Shown here: one piece after another, positions 1 to 12,270 of the stretch
Numbering within the stretch: position 1 is the stretch's first letter
Layout of the letters: every line of letters starts with the position of its first letter
Source of the DNA: Homalodisca vitripennis
Lineage: Eukaryota > Arthropoda > Insecta > Hemiptera > Cicadellidae
Direction: 5' to 3'
Assembly: GCF_021130785.1 (NCBI RefSeq)
Contig: NC_060213.1
Span: 64,022,001-64,086,000 of the forward strand
Length of the DNA: 64,000 nucleotides
Notes under the pieces: generated by a model
The model's database searches: none
What the model was told of the DNA's origin: nothing
What the model saw: the letters and a program-made list of their open reading frames with translations, nothing else
Program-made: the position numbers and the translations under genes

Positions 1-434
1 TACAAATGAGAGGCCATACAACAATTTTGAAGAAATGCTGATAAATGACTTACACTTCTTACTAAATATATAGCTGTTTTCTTAATTAAGATTCCAACAA
101 GATGGGATGAATCGGTAGACAACTTCAAGTTAGTATTTTTAAATTACTATAAATAAAACTTTTCAATTTAATATTAATAAACAAATATATTAATTTAGCT
201 AAACTTTATAAAACTTGATGTTTATAAACAATATAAAACTAATACACTACAATAGCGACATTATATTTCACATCCATCTGTCGTAAATAATATATTATGT
301 ATTATCCTTTATAACAGGGCAGGGAAGGAACATGTTACCTTGCCAGTCATTCATTCAGTAATAGGTTAGAGAAACAGCTGTTTTACATCTTGTTGACATG
401 CTCAAACAAGATTCAACAATTCAGATAAATGGTA
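1..434. other. AT-rich, no feature seen
   Basis: AT-rich sequence with no convincing ORF, RNA or repeat boundary. It leads into a partial copy of the R repeat. Confidence 0.5.
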
Positions 435-1195
435 TTAAACATACTTTGTCAACTGAATTAAGGGATTTGATTGTAAAGGTAATTAATGAGTAATTTATGG
501 ACAAAGTTCCAAAGTCGTAATGAATTCATTCTTAAACGGTGGCTTAAGAATCAATTACAGTTTCTCTATATTTATTCTTCTCTGGTGGATGATTGATTAC
601 TTATTTGGTAACTGGAGCTGCTGTTTAAGCTTCACAGTAAAATTATTGCTAGATACATCATTTAATGAAAATTTTCATTCAACTAAAACATACATTACAA
701 AACATTGTCCTTTAATCGATACTAATGTGTATAGATAGACCTTTTTCATTTACAGCTATCTGCTGTTCGAAAGTCAAGAATATCTGATTTATACAAAACA
801 AAAAATAACAGTAAATCATTCAATTTATGTTAGGCTTTACATTAATAGAGTTAAATTTATGTTCAGCAGTTATGTCATTAACATGTATAATTTTATAAAT
901 ATACATTTTTCAATTTAAAAACATCAATCAGGCAAAAGGTTTTTTAAATGTGTTTTAAAATATACTGAAATTCAGCAAATATTTAAAAAATATAAATTAT
1001 ATCGTCTATTTAATGTTACGTGATGGTTTATAGAAAACATAATTCTTATACGCGAGTGTTCCAAATTACATTTCACTGTAGTTCAAAAACGTCATATCGT
1101 CAAAACTTCTATGAATAATCTTAAATCTTTATAAAATCGAAATGCTTGATAAGATACTTGAATAAATGTTTGAACATTTTTATAAATCGACATAC
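435..1195 (+). repeat. Partial copy of duplicated segment R (R0)
   Basis: The stretch around 470-530 (a 'gtaatttatgga' core, then 'aatgaattcattcttaaacg') recurs near 26,560-26,625 and 44,260-44,325. Further matches follow in the same order: the 'catttacagct' block near 745-760 and the 'gagtgttccaaatta' block near 1,055-1,070. It is more diverged than the R1/R2 pair and fades after about 1,195. The 72-codon ORF at 520-738 lies inside the repeat and is not open in the other copies, so I do not call it a gene. Confidence 0.75.
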
Positions 1196-3169
1196 ATGGT
1201 CAGACTAAACATATACACACAAGTTTTGCAGATAAAAAGCTACCAGATAAGCCGTAAATGAGAAGTTAACAATAAAATTGTATAAAATACTTGTCAATTA
1301 CTGTACACCCCCCCCCCCACAATCGTTTATACTCTTGATTGCTGGATTTAGTTTTTAAAAGTCAGTTATAATCTGTATAAAGTTTAATGTTTCGAAATTT
1401 ATAAACAATTAAAAAACATTAAAAATTACATTAATATTATTAAATCGTGTAAAATTTATATTTTACGAATAAAAAATGAAGAAATGTCATATTTTTATTT
1501 ATTTATTTAATTATATAAAATTTTTTCAACAGCATTGTAATATTTTTGGCTGTATCTTTGAAACCGTGACTGTTATAAAGCTTAATATGATAAATTGAAC
1601 TTAATTAGTGCTAATACAACATGTAACAGTTTTTATTCATGCACAGCTCTTGCAATTATTTAGGACTATTTATTTAAGTACATGGTCACAAAAAACCTGC
1701 AGGGTTCCAAATTTAATAATTTTGAAAACTTAAACACCCCTGCTTTTTTGTTGTAAAAAGTTCAAACTGATTAATAGAGTACACCAAATGTATTTTTAAA
1801 ACCGTAAATTCTACATTTGCTTGTTAAAATCTTGAACAATCAAGTTAAATTTGCGTTCAATCAGATAAAGCTACATTGATCAGTTACGTAGTGGACGCAT
1901 GTTTAACTTAAATTGCATAATCTGGCTAGATGGGCTACATTCTAAGTTATTTTATCTAGTCTCTAACGTTCACATGGTATCTGCGGAGAAACATAGTTGT
2001 GATTCATAACAAATCTATTATACATTACAGTCAAGATTGTTATTACCAAGAATTATGAGTGAAAAATAACACTACTGCCCTAAATATTGTATTCCTGACA
2101 TAAAGCTAGTTTGAAATTATCAGTTTTTAAAACTTGTACGATCGCAAGAGATTCCCTTCCTTTTCCCTTCAGTTATGCACGCTTTTTTCGAAAATACTGT
2201 CCTCCTCTTCCCTATAGCAACTATCCGCAACTAAGAGATTGCGAATACTGACTCACCCGCAAACAGTTTTATACTAATGATTTTACCCTGAACAAACTTA
2301 TATTACTCTTATTGCTCTCTTAAATTGTAGTTTAGGTGAACGTGACTTGCAGTTTGAAAACATTTTTACACTGAATGAACAGTTAAAAACAATCGGACGA
2401 CGAAGGATAAGAGATGTGTAGGTTCATGTGTGACATCTCCCACACTAACTCCAGTATTTAAGTCCTGTATTGCTGCCACAATTTGTGCAATAGAACACCA
2501 ACAAGTAGTTATAGAGTGGATTGTACATCTGACATTCCAATCAAATATTCCTGCATTATAATCGCCTCTTATCTCTCCATAAATCATATCTCTTAGTGAG
2601 TCCTCACCGTATATCTTGAACTTAAGTATCGTCATTTTAGTGTGCTTTTTGTAGAGAAACACATGATCTCAATAGTAAAATGTGTTCAGAGATTCGGGTA
2701 CTTTAAGATTTACAGAAATATTAAGGGAGAATTTAAGCATTGCAATCTACTGGTTATTAAAAATATCTTAAATAAGATTTTGAACTCCCAGTTTTAAGTG
2801 TTCTAAAACCTTGGACAAAGATGATGGTAAGAGATTAAAGCTGTTTACGTACATTATTGTACTTCAGCTATTAAATAGCTGTTTTTCTGGAAAAGTTAGT
2901 ACACAAATTAAACAAAATTGCAGACTCAGATAAGTTAAATGATTTTTTATACGTGAACTGTACGTATTAAGACCAGTTTATTCGGCATAAACCAATTTAT
3001 TATAGGCTCCAATGGTGTTTTTAGCTAGATATAAATATAACTGTAATAATGCTACTTGCGTTACTGGTCATTAATTCCAATTTTATAAAATTTATATCTG
3101 TCATTATACAGAAATTTTGTTAATACAGAATTCCAGTTGATACTTAGTAATTCCTTACCGTATCGTTAA
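1196..3169. other. AT-rich, no gene; C11 run
   Basis: I see no recognisable gene or repeat here. There is an isolated run of eleven C at 1,308-1,318. A 98-codon minus-strand ORF spans 2,366-2,662; it has no family motif I recognise, no repeated copy and no supporting context, so it is left unassigned. Confidence 0.5.
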
Positions 3170-3525
3170 TTACTTTTCAATTACTTACTTTGCTACAGAC
3201 AAGAGTATGTAAATTGATGACCGGTATCAGGATGAAGCTGTGGCCTTAGGGAACTAACTGCGTCCCTCCATCCCGTAACAATCTCTGTTAGACTGATGAC
3301 GTCATAACATCTACTCGTTTCCTGGGACTGCCGCTGTTTACAAACAGACTGTCTCTATGTACATTCGTATTTATGTTTAATCCGCTACTCCCTTTGATCA
3401 TAAATACCTTTGTTTTGTCAGTGAGACCCACAACACGAAGAGTTATTGTCTGTACTCTGTTATTATTCTATTGTATTAAAAATTGGAGAGTATGTGAGAA
3501 TAGGAAACATAAAAAACTTTGACTT
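3170..3525 (+). repeat. Interspersed repeat of about 330 bp, copy 1
   Basis: This matches 7,595-7,945 in the same orientation. Shared landmarks in order are 'gggaactaactgcgtccc', 'acaatctctgttagactgat', a 'gacgtcataacatc' block, a paired 'aaacagactg' block, 'ccctttgatcataaata' and 'gagagtatgtgagaa'. It is clearly GC-richer than its surroundings and well conserved between copies. Its size and internal look would suit a solo LTR, but I could not fix TG/CA ends, target duplications or a primer-binding site. It stays unclassified. Confidence 0.8.
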
Positions 3526-5261
3526 TTTATATTTTTTCAACTACTCTACAACATGAGACAATATCATGTCATGTATATTTATATAAGTGATCTTCTATTT
3601 CGTATATCTGTTATATATCAGGTGGAAGTACGCCACAGGCTTCGCTAATGTTACTTAAAATAATTAAAATATGTAGCTCATTTTATTCTCAAGATCCTGA
3701 GAACAGATATTCAGATAGAAAATTATTTAGAAAAGAAATTGTAAGTACATTAATTTAAGCCAAAACTCGTATATTTCGTTATACAGAATTAATAATTAGA
3801 AATTTCTACATTTGCGTTAATTATAATTAGTGTGTTGTAACCAATTTTGTAAATATCAACAACATTTACATTCAATGTCAAAGTAATGATGTTTAGATTA
3901 GGACTTTATGGTATTACACAAATAGTATGATTAAAGCATATACTAATGGTAAATTTATAGATTTTCAAAAACTCCAATTAAATCATATTAAAAAAATTGG
4001 AGATCTTTATTAATGTACAATTATTTTCACAATCTCCATTGTATTAACTTGCTATACTTCCGTAATATAATATCAACATATATTGCAAAATATTTTGAAA
4101 CGTTTGAAGTTTTAATTAAATAATAAGCCTCTTAATTTTAGTTTTAGTTTTAATTTTACAATGCCTCTTACAGATCACGCAGTAACTTAGATTTTTAAAC
4201 AATAATTACAAATATATTAAAATAGATTGGAAGTACTAATAATTTCTATCACTTTCGGTAATTTTTATCCAACATTCAATCACTAATATTCTTTTGATTG
4301 ACGATTTTAGGTATTTATAAATTAATAATCTGAGTGAATATGATATTGTGAGTGAATAAGTTTCAAATGCTTTAAAAATGCGATCACAACAGAATTGAAT
4401 TAATATATTACGGCGTTTTCTAATTAAATTGAAACATATAAGAAAACTTAATCGTATTGTATATACTCTAACTCCAATGTTTGAACTAACTACCTTTTGA
4501 ATATATAAACAATAGTTGCGATAAAAAAGTTTGCTGTTGTTTCTAAAGGAAAATCTACAGAAGCTGCACATCTCAGCAAAGTGACAAACGGGGGATTACA
4601 AGAGCTGTCAGATTCCTTATTGGTCCATTTGTCAGTTACAGGTGCCTTGGTTGGGGAGATACCTCCGTTGGAACAAATAATGTCTTTTAAACTGGCAAAA
4701 GAATTAAAGTACAAGGTTAATTTACAGATTTAAAGCGTTCATATAATGCATTAAAATTTTATATTCAACGTTATATCTGTACTGAAAAAGTTTGCTTAAA
4801 ATGATGAGTACCAAATTTATTTAATTCATGAATACAGCAATAAACAATAAATAATCAATACTTTTTATACTAAAAATTAATGTGTTATAAATTAATAATA
4901 TACAAACGGCATACTAAGTTTTGAATACGATTCTAAAAGATATAAAACAATCCTATGCAACCAAAAATATACAAATACTAAAGCTTTAACAAAAACTTCA
5001 GTGACTGTGATCTATTGCAAAATTACAAATTTGACTAACAGAAAAGAGTGGTTACGCTTTGGTAGGCGTGCATTCTACAGTAGTTCGTCGTGTATTATTA
5101 GATAATAAATTTATGCATTTAATAATATTGGAAATGAATAGTCATTAGGTATTTATTTGTTTAAACTAATAAAGGTGTATACCACAGCTTAAAGAGATAA
5201 ATTTTGCATTCATCAAAATGATGAAACGCGATTCATCACTGATTCCATTCAGTAACATGAG
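3526..5261. other. AT-rich, no gene seen
   Basis: AT-rich sequence without recognisable coding content. Minus-strand ORFs at 4,236-4,571 (111 codons) and 4,490-4,714 (74 codons) overlap in different frames and contain no motif I know. They are probably chance. A 'ggcttcgctaatgtt' stretch near 3,637 resembles a motif of the dispersed repeat seen at 22.1-23.0 kb. Confidence 0.45.
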
Positions 5262-5512
5262 TAAAGAGGTAATGAATTCATTTAAGTTGGTAAGCCTAGA
5301 ATTACAACTGTTGTTTGGTGGCAATGTTTACGTCAGATTTGGCAACAGTGCGTCATATTCAGAGGCTCCTACACAAAGGATATCCACCTGGAATGTTCCT
5401 GTTTTTCTGTTACTTTCCTTTTTTGGTTCTATTGTTTTCTTTGTAATGAAATCCCTCAGTAACAGTTTTATACGGTTTGACACAACCTCTTAATTTACAT
5501 AATAACTTGTAA
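5262..5512 (+). repeat. Inverted copy of a piece of segment D
   Basis: Read on the plus strand, this matches the minus strand of D near 13,535-13,800 and 29,470-29,720. Shared blocks in order are 'catttaagtt.gtaagcct', a 'gatatc.acctggaat.ttcctgt' block, 'attgttttctttgtaatg.aatccc' and 'taatttacataataactt'. The ORF at 5,218-5,493 and the minus-strand ORF at 13,524-13,748 share the short peptides ISTWN and VFF for this reason. Other parts have indels out of frame, so this reads as repeat DNA and not a gene family. Confidence 0.75.
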
Positions 5513-7594
5513 ATTAGATGGGAATAGATTATTGGAAATCTTTGCAGTTTTGGCTAGGATTCATTATGATTCCATGAACCTAAAATTAAACTAAATTGAT
5601 ATAATAATAATATTGGATGAAGTCTTTTTGCCTCTGATGCGAGGTAGTATTATGCTACCAGAGAATATTAATATGTATGGGTTTCATTGGCAGTATCGTT
5701 TACACAATCAATCTAATATTAAATCAATTTTCAAGAATTTTTTTCTGATTACGTTCACCTTTTAGGCCTACTCATACTATATAAGGTTAAAATAACATCA
5801 TGTTTCCTGATGACTTCGGCTAAGCGTGAAATGTTTTTCGTTCGTCCCACAGCGTAAAATCCTCCCCTGGAGAGAAAAGTGGTAGAGATGAAATTTAACA
5901 CTAAATTGCAATTCTTTAAATAAACTTATTCGAAAGTTATCGTGCATACATGTTCTATGCAAACAAATTATATCTGAGCGTGAAAACTATGTTAAACTTG
6001 CACCTCAGTTAAAGGTGAAAAAAGTGAATAAGTATTTTGCTCACTCGGGTTGTAATAATGATTTCTATGATACTGTTATGCATTTTAATGATACTACATA
6101 ACGAAATGAATCGCTTAATGGATTTAGTTTTACTACTGTCACTGAAAAAGAAGCAAAAGAAGCCATCCATAAATGAGATAAAATCAAAGGTCGTTGACAG
6201 AGCTGGCATTATACACTAAATGTTAATCCTACAAATACACTCATTCGAAAGTTATGTTCATGCAGATGGAAACATATAAAGACATAAATCTAGTTTAGTC
6301 ATCAACTGGGAGGAGAGACTGTGCTTAGTCAAATTTCTGAGTGGCTAATATATGAGTACCTCTTAAGGATGTACTCGTAACACTTGATTTTAAAATCCAT
6401 AGTTGTATGTAACGTTCATCTTCGTGCATCTCCTATACATAAGAAGATACTAAAGGAGCTTACCTACGGCTGCAAACCCATTTGGTGTAGCATAACTGAA
6501 TAATGAAATGATATATATCAGGTTATTTTCAAATTATAATTTGCTGTGAATATGTTTTATGAATAAACAGGAATGAACCAATCATACTACGTTATGAAAA
6601 TTCCGTTTCTGAGACGGAATTCAAACTTGGGTATTTGTGGTGACAACCGGAGGTGCTGACTAGAAAGACCAGTAAAGAATATGTTTCATTGATAAGCCAC
6701 TTTCTGATGGACCGAGTAGTTTTTTTAGTGCATGTGGATTGAAATAAGTATATAGAAAATTTATATTAGGCTAAGGGGTTGGCATAGAGTTGTAAGAATT
6801 ATATGCAACACCTTTTAAGGCTCTAATAACGTCATTTTTAATTCTATTGATTCCCAAAACACAATATGTATCCTTGTAGTTTGTATTGTAATATCAATCT
6901 TTAGAGTTACAACACCAAAAGGTATATTCCTCGATCAGGCTCCTTGCTTTAGATTGTTTCCTTTTGTAGCTCCTCCTCTTTTATACTTGTCCTTAGGGAA
7001 AATTTATCTGCTGTTTGTTTATTTTACTGAAATATTTTAAACAGATTTGTTTTGGGATATATGTTCAGCAATACCCCTTATTTTTATTTAAACATTTACA
7101 TGGTGTTTATTTTAAATAAAAATAATTATTTTAAATTAACTTTTATTCCCTAAACATATACATTTAGTCGTACAAATGTAAAGGTAACGATTTTAATGAA
7201 TTCCAAATATAAATATTTTCAATGCAAGAACAAAAATGATCGTACAAAATGTGGGGATTGCCATTTCGCAACTCCCATAGCTTTGATTCGGAGAATGACT
7301 ATGACTATGGTTTATGACTATGACTATGACTATGATTTGATATGAGAATGACTATTATTTAAACCTTCGAGAAGTGTAGCCTAAACTATTTAAGCTGTTG
7401 CCTAACTTTCAAGATTTAGATTTTATGTAGTCTGGAGTTGATTACAAGTGTCATATCTAGATCGTAATATAAATTTAACAGTGATACTCTAACGTTATAG
7501 GTTTAAGATCGTACGATTAATTTTTATGTTAAACGTTTCAAAATAAAGAAGGGAATTTTGTCCTTAATACATCCAATACTTATTTTATTTAGCT
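5513..7594. other. AT-rich, no gene seen
   Basis: No gene or repeat family recognised. ORFs at 6,009-6,209 (minus) and 6,037-6,219 (plus) are opposite-strand shadows of one low-complexity stretch. A short perfect stem (ttccgt/acggaa) sits near 6,600-6,620, too small to interpret. Confidence 0.45.
7294..7336. repeat. Imperfect hexanucleotide microsatellite
   Basis: About seven units of GACTAT/TATGAC with one interruption, followed by decayed units to about 7,360. Confidence 0.85.
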
Positions 7595-7945
7595 CCTTCA
7601 TTACTAGATTTATTTCAGACAAGCGTATGTAAATTAATGACCAGTATCTAGATGAAAATGTGTCCTCAGGGAACTAACTGCGTCCCCCCATCCCGCAACA
7701 ATCTCTGTTAGACTGATGATGTCATAACATCAACTCGTCTCCTCGGACTGCCACTGTTTATAAACAGACTGCCTCTACGTGTGCTCGTATTTATGTTTAA
7801 TTCACAGATCCCTTTGATCATAAATATCTTTGTGTTTTAGCAAAAACTACAACACCTAGAGTTTTTGTCTATCCTCTGTGTTATTGTTCTATTGTACCAA
7901 AATAAATAAGAGAGTATGTGAGAAGAATAAACCCAAACATTCAGA
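7595..7945 (+). repeat. Interspersed repeat of about 330 bp, copy 2
   Basis: Second copy of the repeat at 3,170-3,525, same orientation, with scattered substitutions and small indels. The 4.1 kb between the two copies holds no gag/pol-like ORF, so I treat them as separate copies and not as the two ends of one element. Confidence 0.8.
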
Positions 7946-8199
7946 TCCAACACGTTATTTAATAGAGATTCTTCTTCATGTAATACCTCTCAGAAAATAA
8001 TTTTAAACATATATGTAGTGATCTACCTGCATAAACTGGAAATTGCAGAATTATCTGAAGGAATAAAAATACACGCACCGACACCACATCATCTAGTACC
8101 ACTCAGGTGGCCCTCATTGATATTTTATGTTTAATATTTAGTCTCAGAAATATTCTTAGTACTTCACAGTATTACCGGAGGGCTAGCAATAAAATAATT

Positions 8200-8450
8200 G
8201 TCAATGGCGTAGTGTAGCGGGTACAAGAGTTATCGCAAGATAGCTAGATCAAGCAACTTCGAGCGTGGCTGCTGCTTGGTTGGTGACAGCTGAGCGATCC
8301 TGTCATTGTAATCAGCCCTTTTGCCAGGCCGTTGGTGGTTCGGAGTTACCTTTAAGCCATTGGTTCCCAGGTTAAGTGTTACAGAGGGCTTCTTAGCCCT
8401 AACTTTGCCTTGTAAAATAAGACAATTTTACTTTACCTTACTTTTAATAA
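8200..8450 (+). mobile_element. SINE with 5S-rRNA-like core
   Basis: A short, GC-richer element. The section 8,243-8,296 follows the internal control region of eukaryotic 5S rRNA: an 'aagcaac.tcg.gcgtgg' box-A/IE-like part, then 'cttggttggtgac' as the box-C part. 5S-derived SINEs (SINE3 type) are known in animals. Upstream, 'tggcgtagtgtagcggg' resembles a tRNA A-box, so the head may be chimeric. The body continues through 'gtggttcgga', 'ttaagccattggttcccagg' and 'gggcttcttagccctaact' to a T/A-rich tail near 8,430-8,450. Target duplications were not resolved. Call from memory of 5S sequence; not searched. Confidence 0.65.
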
Positions 8451-10734
8451 TCATACTTTAACCAACACGAATGTACTTGTACTTTATTTAACTTTAACCT
8501 AGTCTGAACTCGTGGAAATATGTGTCACATCCATTAATCCACGACCTTCTCATTTAGTTTTTATCGGACAAATCCCCTTTTATTTGACGCAAGTCTCTGA
8601 ACCCTAATACAGGATTTCCTCTACTAATGGCAGTAAACAACCAAAATCAAGAGGATGATCCTTGTATAAAATGGCACTTTATCCTGTTACGTTGGTAGAG
8701 AAGAAAAGTGTGGGTGTAGGCCATCTCGGTAACACCTGACTTTAGGGAGGTTCTTGAAAGTCAAATGATGAAGAAGAGGCGATACCTCTAACTTCACTTG
8801 CGATATCCTCCAATGTGACTATCTCAACTGGTTCCTGGAAAACTATATCAGCAACAGACATCACAGGAATGATGATTAATACATGGAACTCTGGAACATT
8901 AATTTTCAAAACTCTGTGATAATCCATACTCGCTTAAGATCTTTTTGATTAAAAATCTCATTTACCTTATTCTAATGACCTTTTTTCCGATAAGCAACTA
9001 AGCCAAACGACTAATTGAGTATAGAAACATGAAGAGAAATAGTTTAGCGTCAATCGGTAAAAAACAATCGATGGGACTTTCAGGGTCGCCTAAGAGTTCG
9101 ATAACAAATTTTTATTTATATTATTTGCAAAAAGTAAACTAAATAAAGTTAATTTTGGGGGAGGAAAACTAGTAAGTCATTGTCCATCGCTGGTCCTGTG
9201 GTAGCCTATGTTGCTCCAGGCACGAAGCTAAAAGTAATCTATGACCCAGATCAACATAGTTACCAACCTCCATCAACTTGGAGGTCAAGATACGCTTACT
9301 TGCAGGAAAATCTTGCCTTAATCCTTTTCGCAGAACGAAAAAATTAATCATGCTCAATCACTATAGCTGTTAGGGATAGTTTTGAATTCATTGTAATAAG
9401 ATTAATTCCTATTCCACTAGCATAAACAATATGCCAAACGAAGATTAATGATAAAATGAATAATAATAACTGAAAATGTCCAAATGTAATTGTCGTGTGA
9501 CTCAACTGAAATTTAAGAACTAATATCACACCTATAACTTATATTACTCATATTATACACGAATTACTTATATTTAATTAATTTATATTTAACGAGACTG
9601 AATAACAAAGTAAGGTTCAAATTGATAGAATAGTTAACTATTTTGAGTATAACACAAACTTGTGACTGCTCTCTTTGTAAACGGTTAAATTGATTTTGGT
9701 ACAGCGTATTTATCGTAGTAGTTGTTATCGTAGAAGATTTCTTGCTAGTTTGATTGTTGCACAAAAGGACCTAACAGTTTACTTTGCTGTAATTTTGTTT
9801 TCTCTTTTTATATGAATATTTACTTAATATAGGTGGCTACAAATTTCACCAAATAAATTCCGTCATATCAATTACCCTGACACGCGTATTATTCTTCAAA
9901 CGTATTCTCGGCCATTCCCAGGATTGTTCAAATATACATATTCATAGGCCCCATCACCTCAAAAGCAATGTTTAGCCTATTTACGAAAGATATTCTTCAT
10001 ATGTTTTGTTATCTTAGAAGCATAAATATTAAATGTTATGTTGTATACATTGTTTTCTCAGATTTCCCATTATTTCAATGTATAGTCTGAAGTATCGTAT
10101 AATTTTGTATCATATTTTTTAAACCCAAAACTTGGGGATCACTCCTTCAATGTCAGTTTAACACGATATATTCTAGCAAATATACTAGTAATATAATATT
10201 TTATATAAATTACTTTTATATAAATTTGTTCTGACTGTGGATAAGTCAACCAACCCAGTCATTTGGATTATTATACAACCGATATCCCTATGTTACATAA
10301 GCTATGTGCTTCCTACTTAATATATTGCCACGTGTTCTACAGAAATAAAAATATAATTTACGATAGTAAATGTAGTTTAATCATGACGCCATTACAATAT
10401 TATAAATAATATAGGGTGTAAATGAATTTCCGAGAAGTAATAGTATTATTTCAACCATTAAAACGGAGCTATGTATTACTTTACATATTGCTTGTGTTCA
10501 TGAAACAATATTCCAACATGTGTTTCATAAACAATCAAACGATACGCTCTCAGGAGGACGGACGACCCGAAATGAGTCTGAAGAGAAGTTAATGTGGCCA
10601 TAGGTTGAGAAGGATATCGAATTATAGGTATTTAGAAAATCTATCTGAATAAATTCCACAAATCAGAACTCAAACAAACGTTTGTCAGAGAAACTAACTG
10701 AATCGACAGCTTATTGAAGTTTCAAAACTTTGTT
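8451..10734. other. No assignable gene
   Basis: Moderately AT-rich sequence with several short minus-strand ORFs (8,742-8,927; 9,169-9,357; 9,344-9,529; 9,564-9,764). The first two have a more protein-like composition than the background, but no motif or second copy supports them. No RNA gene or repeat boundary seen. Confidence 0.4.
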
Positions 10735-10907
10735 ATTATCAGCTTTTGTATTATTTTCAAATTATCTGTGAAGAGCAAGTAGAACAGCGACAAAATAAAT
10801 TTTTACAAATATTAACAATACTCGTATGTAAAGTTTTTATATACATTATTAACCGTTAAAATAGTATTGAGCATTCCCGGAAATTAATAGATACCGCATA
10901 TACAAAA
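10735..10907 (+). repeat. Local repeat w, copy 1
   Basis: Matches 11,752-11,915 directly. Shared blocks are 'gtattattttca.attatct', 'gtagaacag.gacaaaataa', 'tacaaatattaacaata' and an 'ttcccgg.aattaat' block ending in 'accgcatatacaaaa'. The copies are about 1 kb apart. Confidence 0.8.
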
Positions 10908-11045
10908 CTAGCCGTCTCCCACGGCTTCGCACGCTTTTCGCACGATTTGCCCGTGTATGAACACTTTTGGTTCAAGTGAATTATATTTCCAATGCCGATG
11001 TAGAGTTTTGCTTTGTTGCCACGAACGGGAAAATCTATCAAAAGT
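10905..11045 (+). repeat. CGGCTTCGC-type dispersed repeat
   Basis: Begins 'actagccgtctcccacggct' followed by 'tcgcacgctttt'. Further on, a 'tcaagtgaattatatttcc' block is shared with 51,845-51,870 and 52,850-52,875. Motifs of this style are common in dispersed repeats of arthropods; I cannot name the family. Confidence 0.55.
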
Positions 11046-11385
11046 ATATGTTAATAGTCATTGTACACGCATATTTACTTTATTATAAAGTGGTCTAGCA
11101 TTCAAGCTTTAGGTTCAATCAGAAATATATTTTAAAGACTATTTGTACGTCATAACTTAGCGCTTTCAAATATTGCTTTTCTATTTAATGTGCGGAACTG
11201 ACTTGTAATTGCACTTTTTAATGTGCAGGCACTTTGGAAAACATAGCTTTTGCAGCGCTGCCTTTTGGCCAGTTACATCCGTAGGCGTAGCATATAAACC
11301 TTATCCGTGAAAAAATATATATACATAGAGATGATCGGTCAAATAATTTACGATTTTATAAAGGACATACAGACAAACATTAATT

Positions 11386-11388
<3 letters not shown>

Positions 11389-11449
<61 letters not shown>
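11389..11449. repeat. (AT)n microsatellite
   Basis: Uninterrupted AT dinucleotide run of about 60 bp. Confidence 0.95.
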
Positions 11450-11451
<2 letters not shown>

Positions 11452-12270
11452 GTGTATAATAATGTATAGTATATTATATAATTTCCATTTTTTTAATAAT
11501 TCTAAATATATTTAATAAAATATGTGTATAACAAAAGAATTATTATAGTTATTATACGAGTATTTAACGAAAAACTGCTTATACTTTAACAAACCATGAA
11601 CTTGTTTCTTTACAAAACTACTTACAAATAACTAAGACAATGTGTACCAAAGAACACATTTAGACGATGTATGCGACAATGTGCACTTCTTTAAAAAATA
11701 TAGCTTCAAAATGAATAAGCGTAAACTTGAGTTTCCTTTACTCTTCACTTTTCCATTCTTGTATTATTTTCATATTATCTGTGAAGAGGAAGTAGAACAG
11801 AGACAAAATAAATGTTTACAAATATTAACAATAGGTAAAGTTTTTAGGTATGTTATTAACGGTTAAAATAATATTGAGCCTTCCCGGGAATTAATGGACA
11901 CCGCATATACAAAATATATTTTATGTTTAATATATAGTACATGGTATGATTTCCATTTTTTAAATAATTCAATTAGTTCTTATATATTAACTAAAAGATA
12001 TGAACCAAAAGAATGAATTGGAATTACGAGTAATAAATTGTTTTAACTTTATAATAATAATTGTTATAATATTTAACAAATAACTACTTATAATTTAAAA
12101 AGTCATGAACTTATTCTTCCCTAAACTACTGTATGAATAACTAACATAATATAACCTAAAGAATTATATATCTTTTCCACATACATTCAGATGATGTATG
12201 CGACTACGTGCACTTCTTAAGAAATATGGCTAGAAATAAATAAGCATATACCTGTTGTTTCTTTTACTCT
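11445..12270 (+). repeat. Tandem pair of the D-start sequence
   Basis: The stretch 11,445-11,770 is repeated at 11,921-12,270: a 'atttccattttttt.aataatt' block, 'catgaact' before 'aaactact', then 'cagatgatgtatgcgac.a' and 'gtgcacttctt'. The second unit is the beginning of segment D. Related copies lie at 27,405-27,600 and 62,991-63,200. Repeat w copy 2 (11,752-11,915) joins the two units. Confidence 0.75.

Noticed and set aside
2366..2662. 98-codon minus-strand ORF as a gene
   Set aside because: No motif, no second copy and no neighbouring exons or splice signals I could connect. The length is within what AT-rich DNA yields by chance over 64 kb.
3170..7945. One LTR retrotransposon bounded by the 330-bp repeats
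   Set aside because: The 4-kb interior shows no gag, protease, RT or integrase motifs, and no primer-binding site or polypurine tract was seen.
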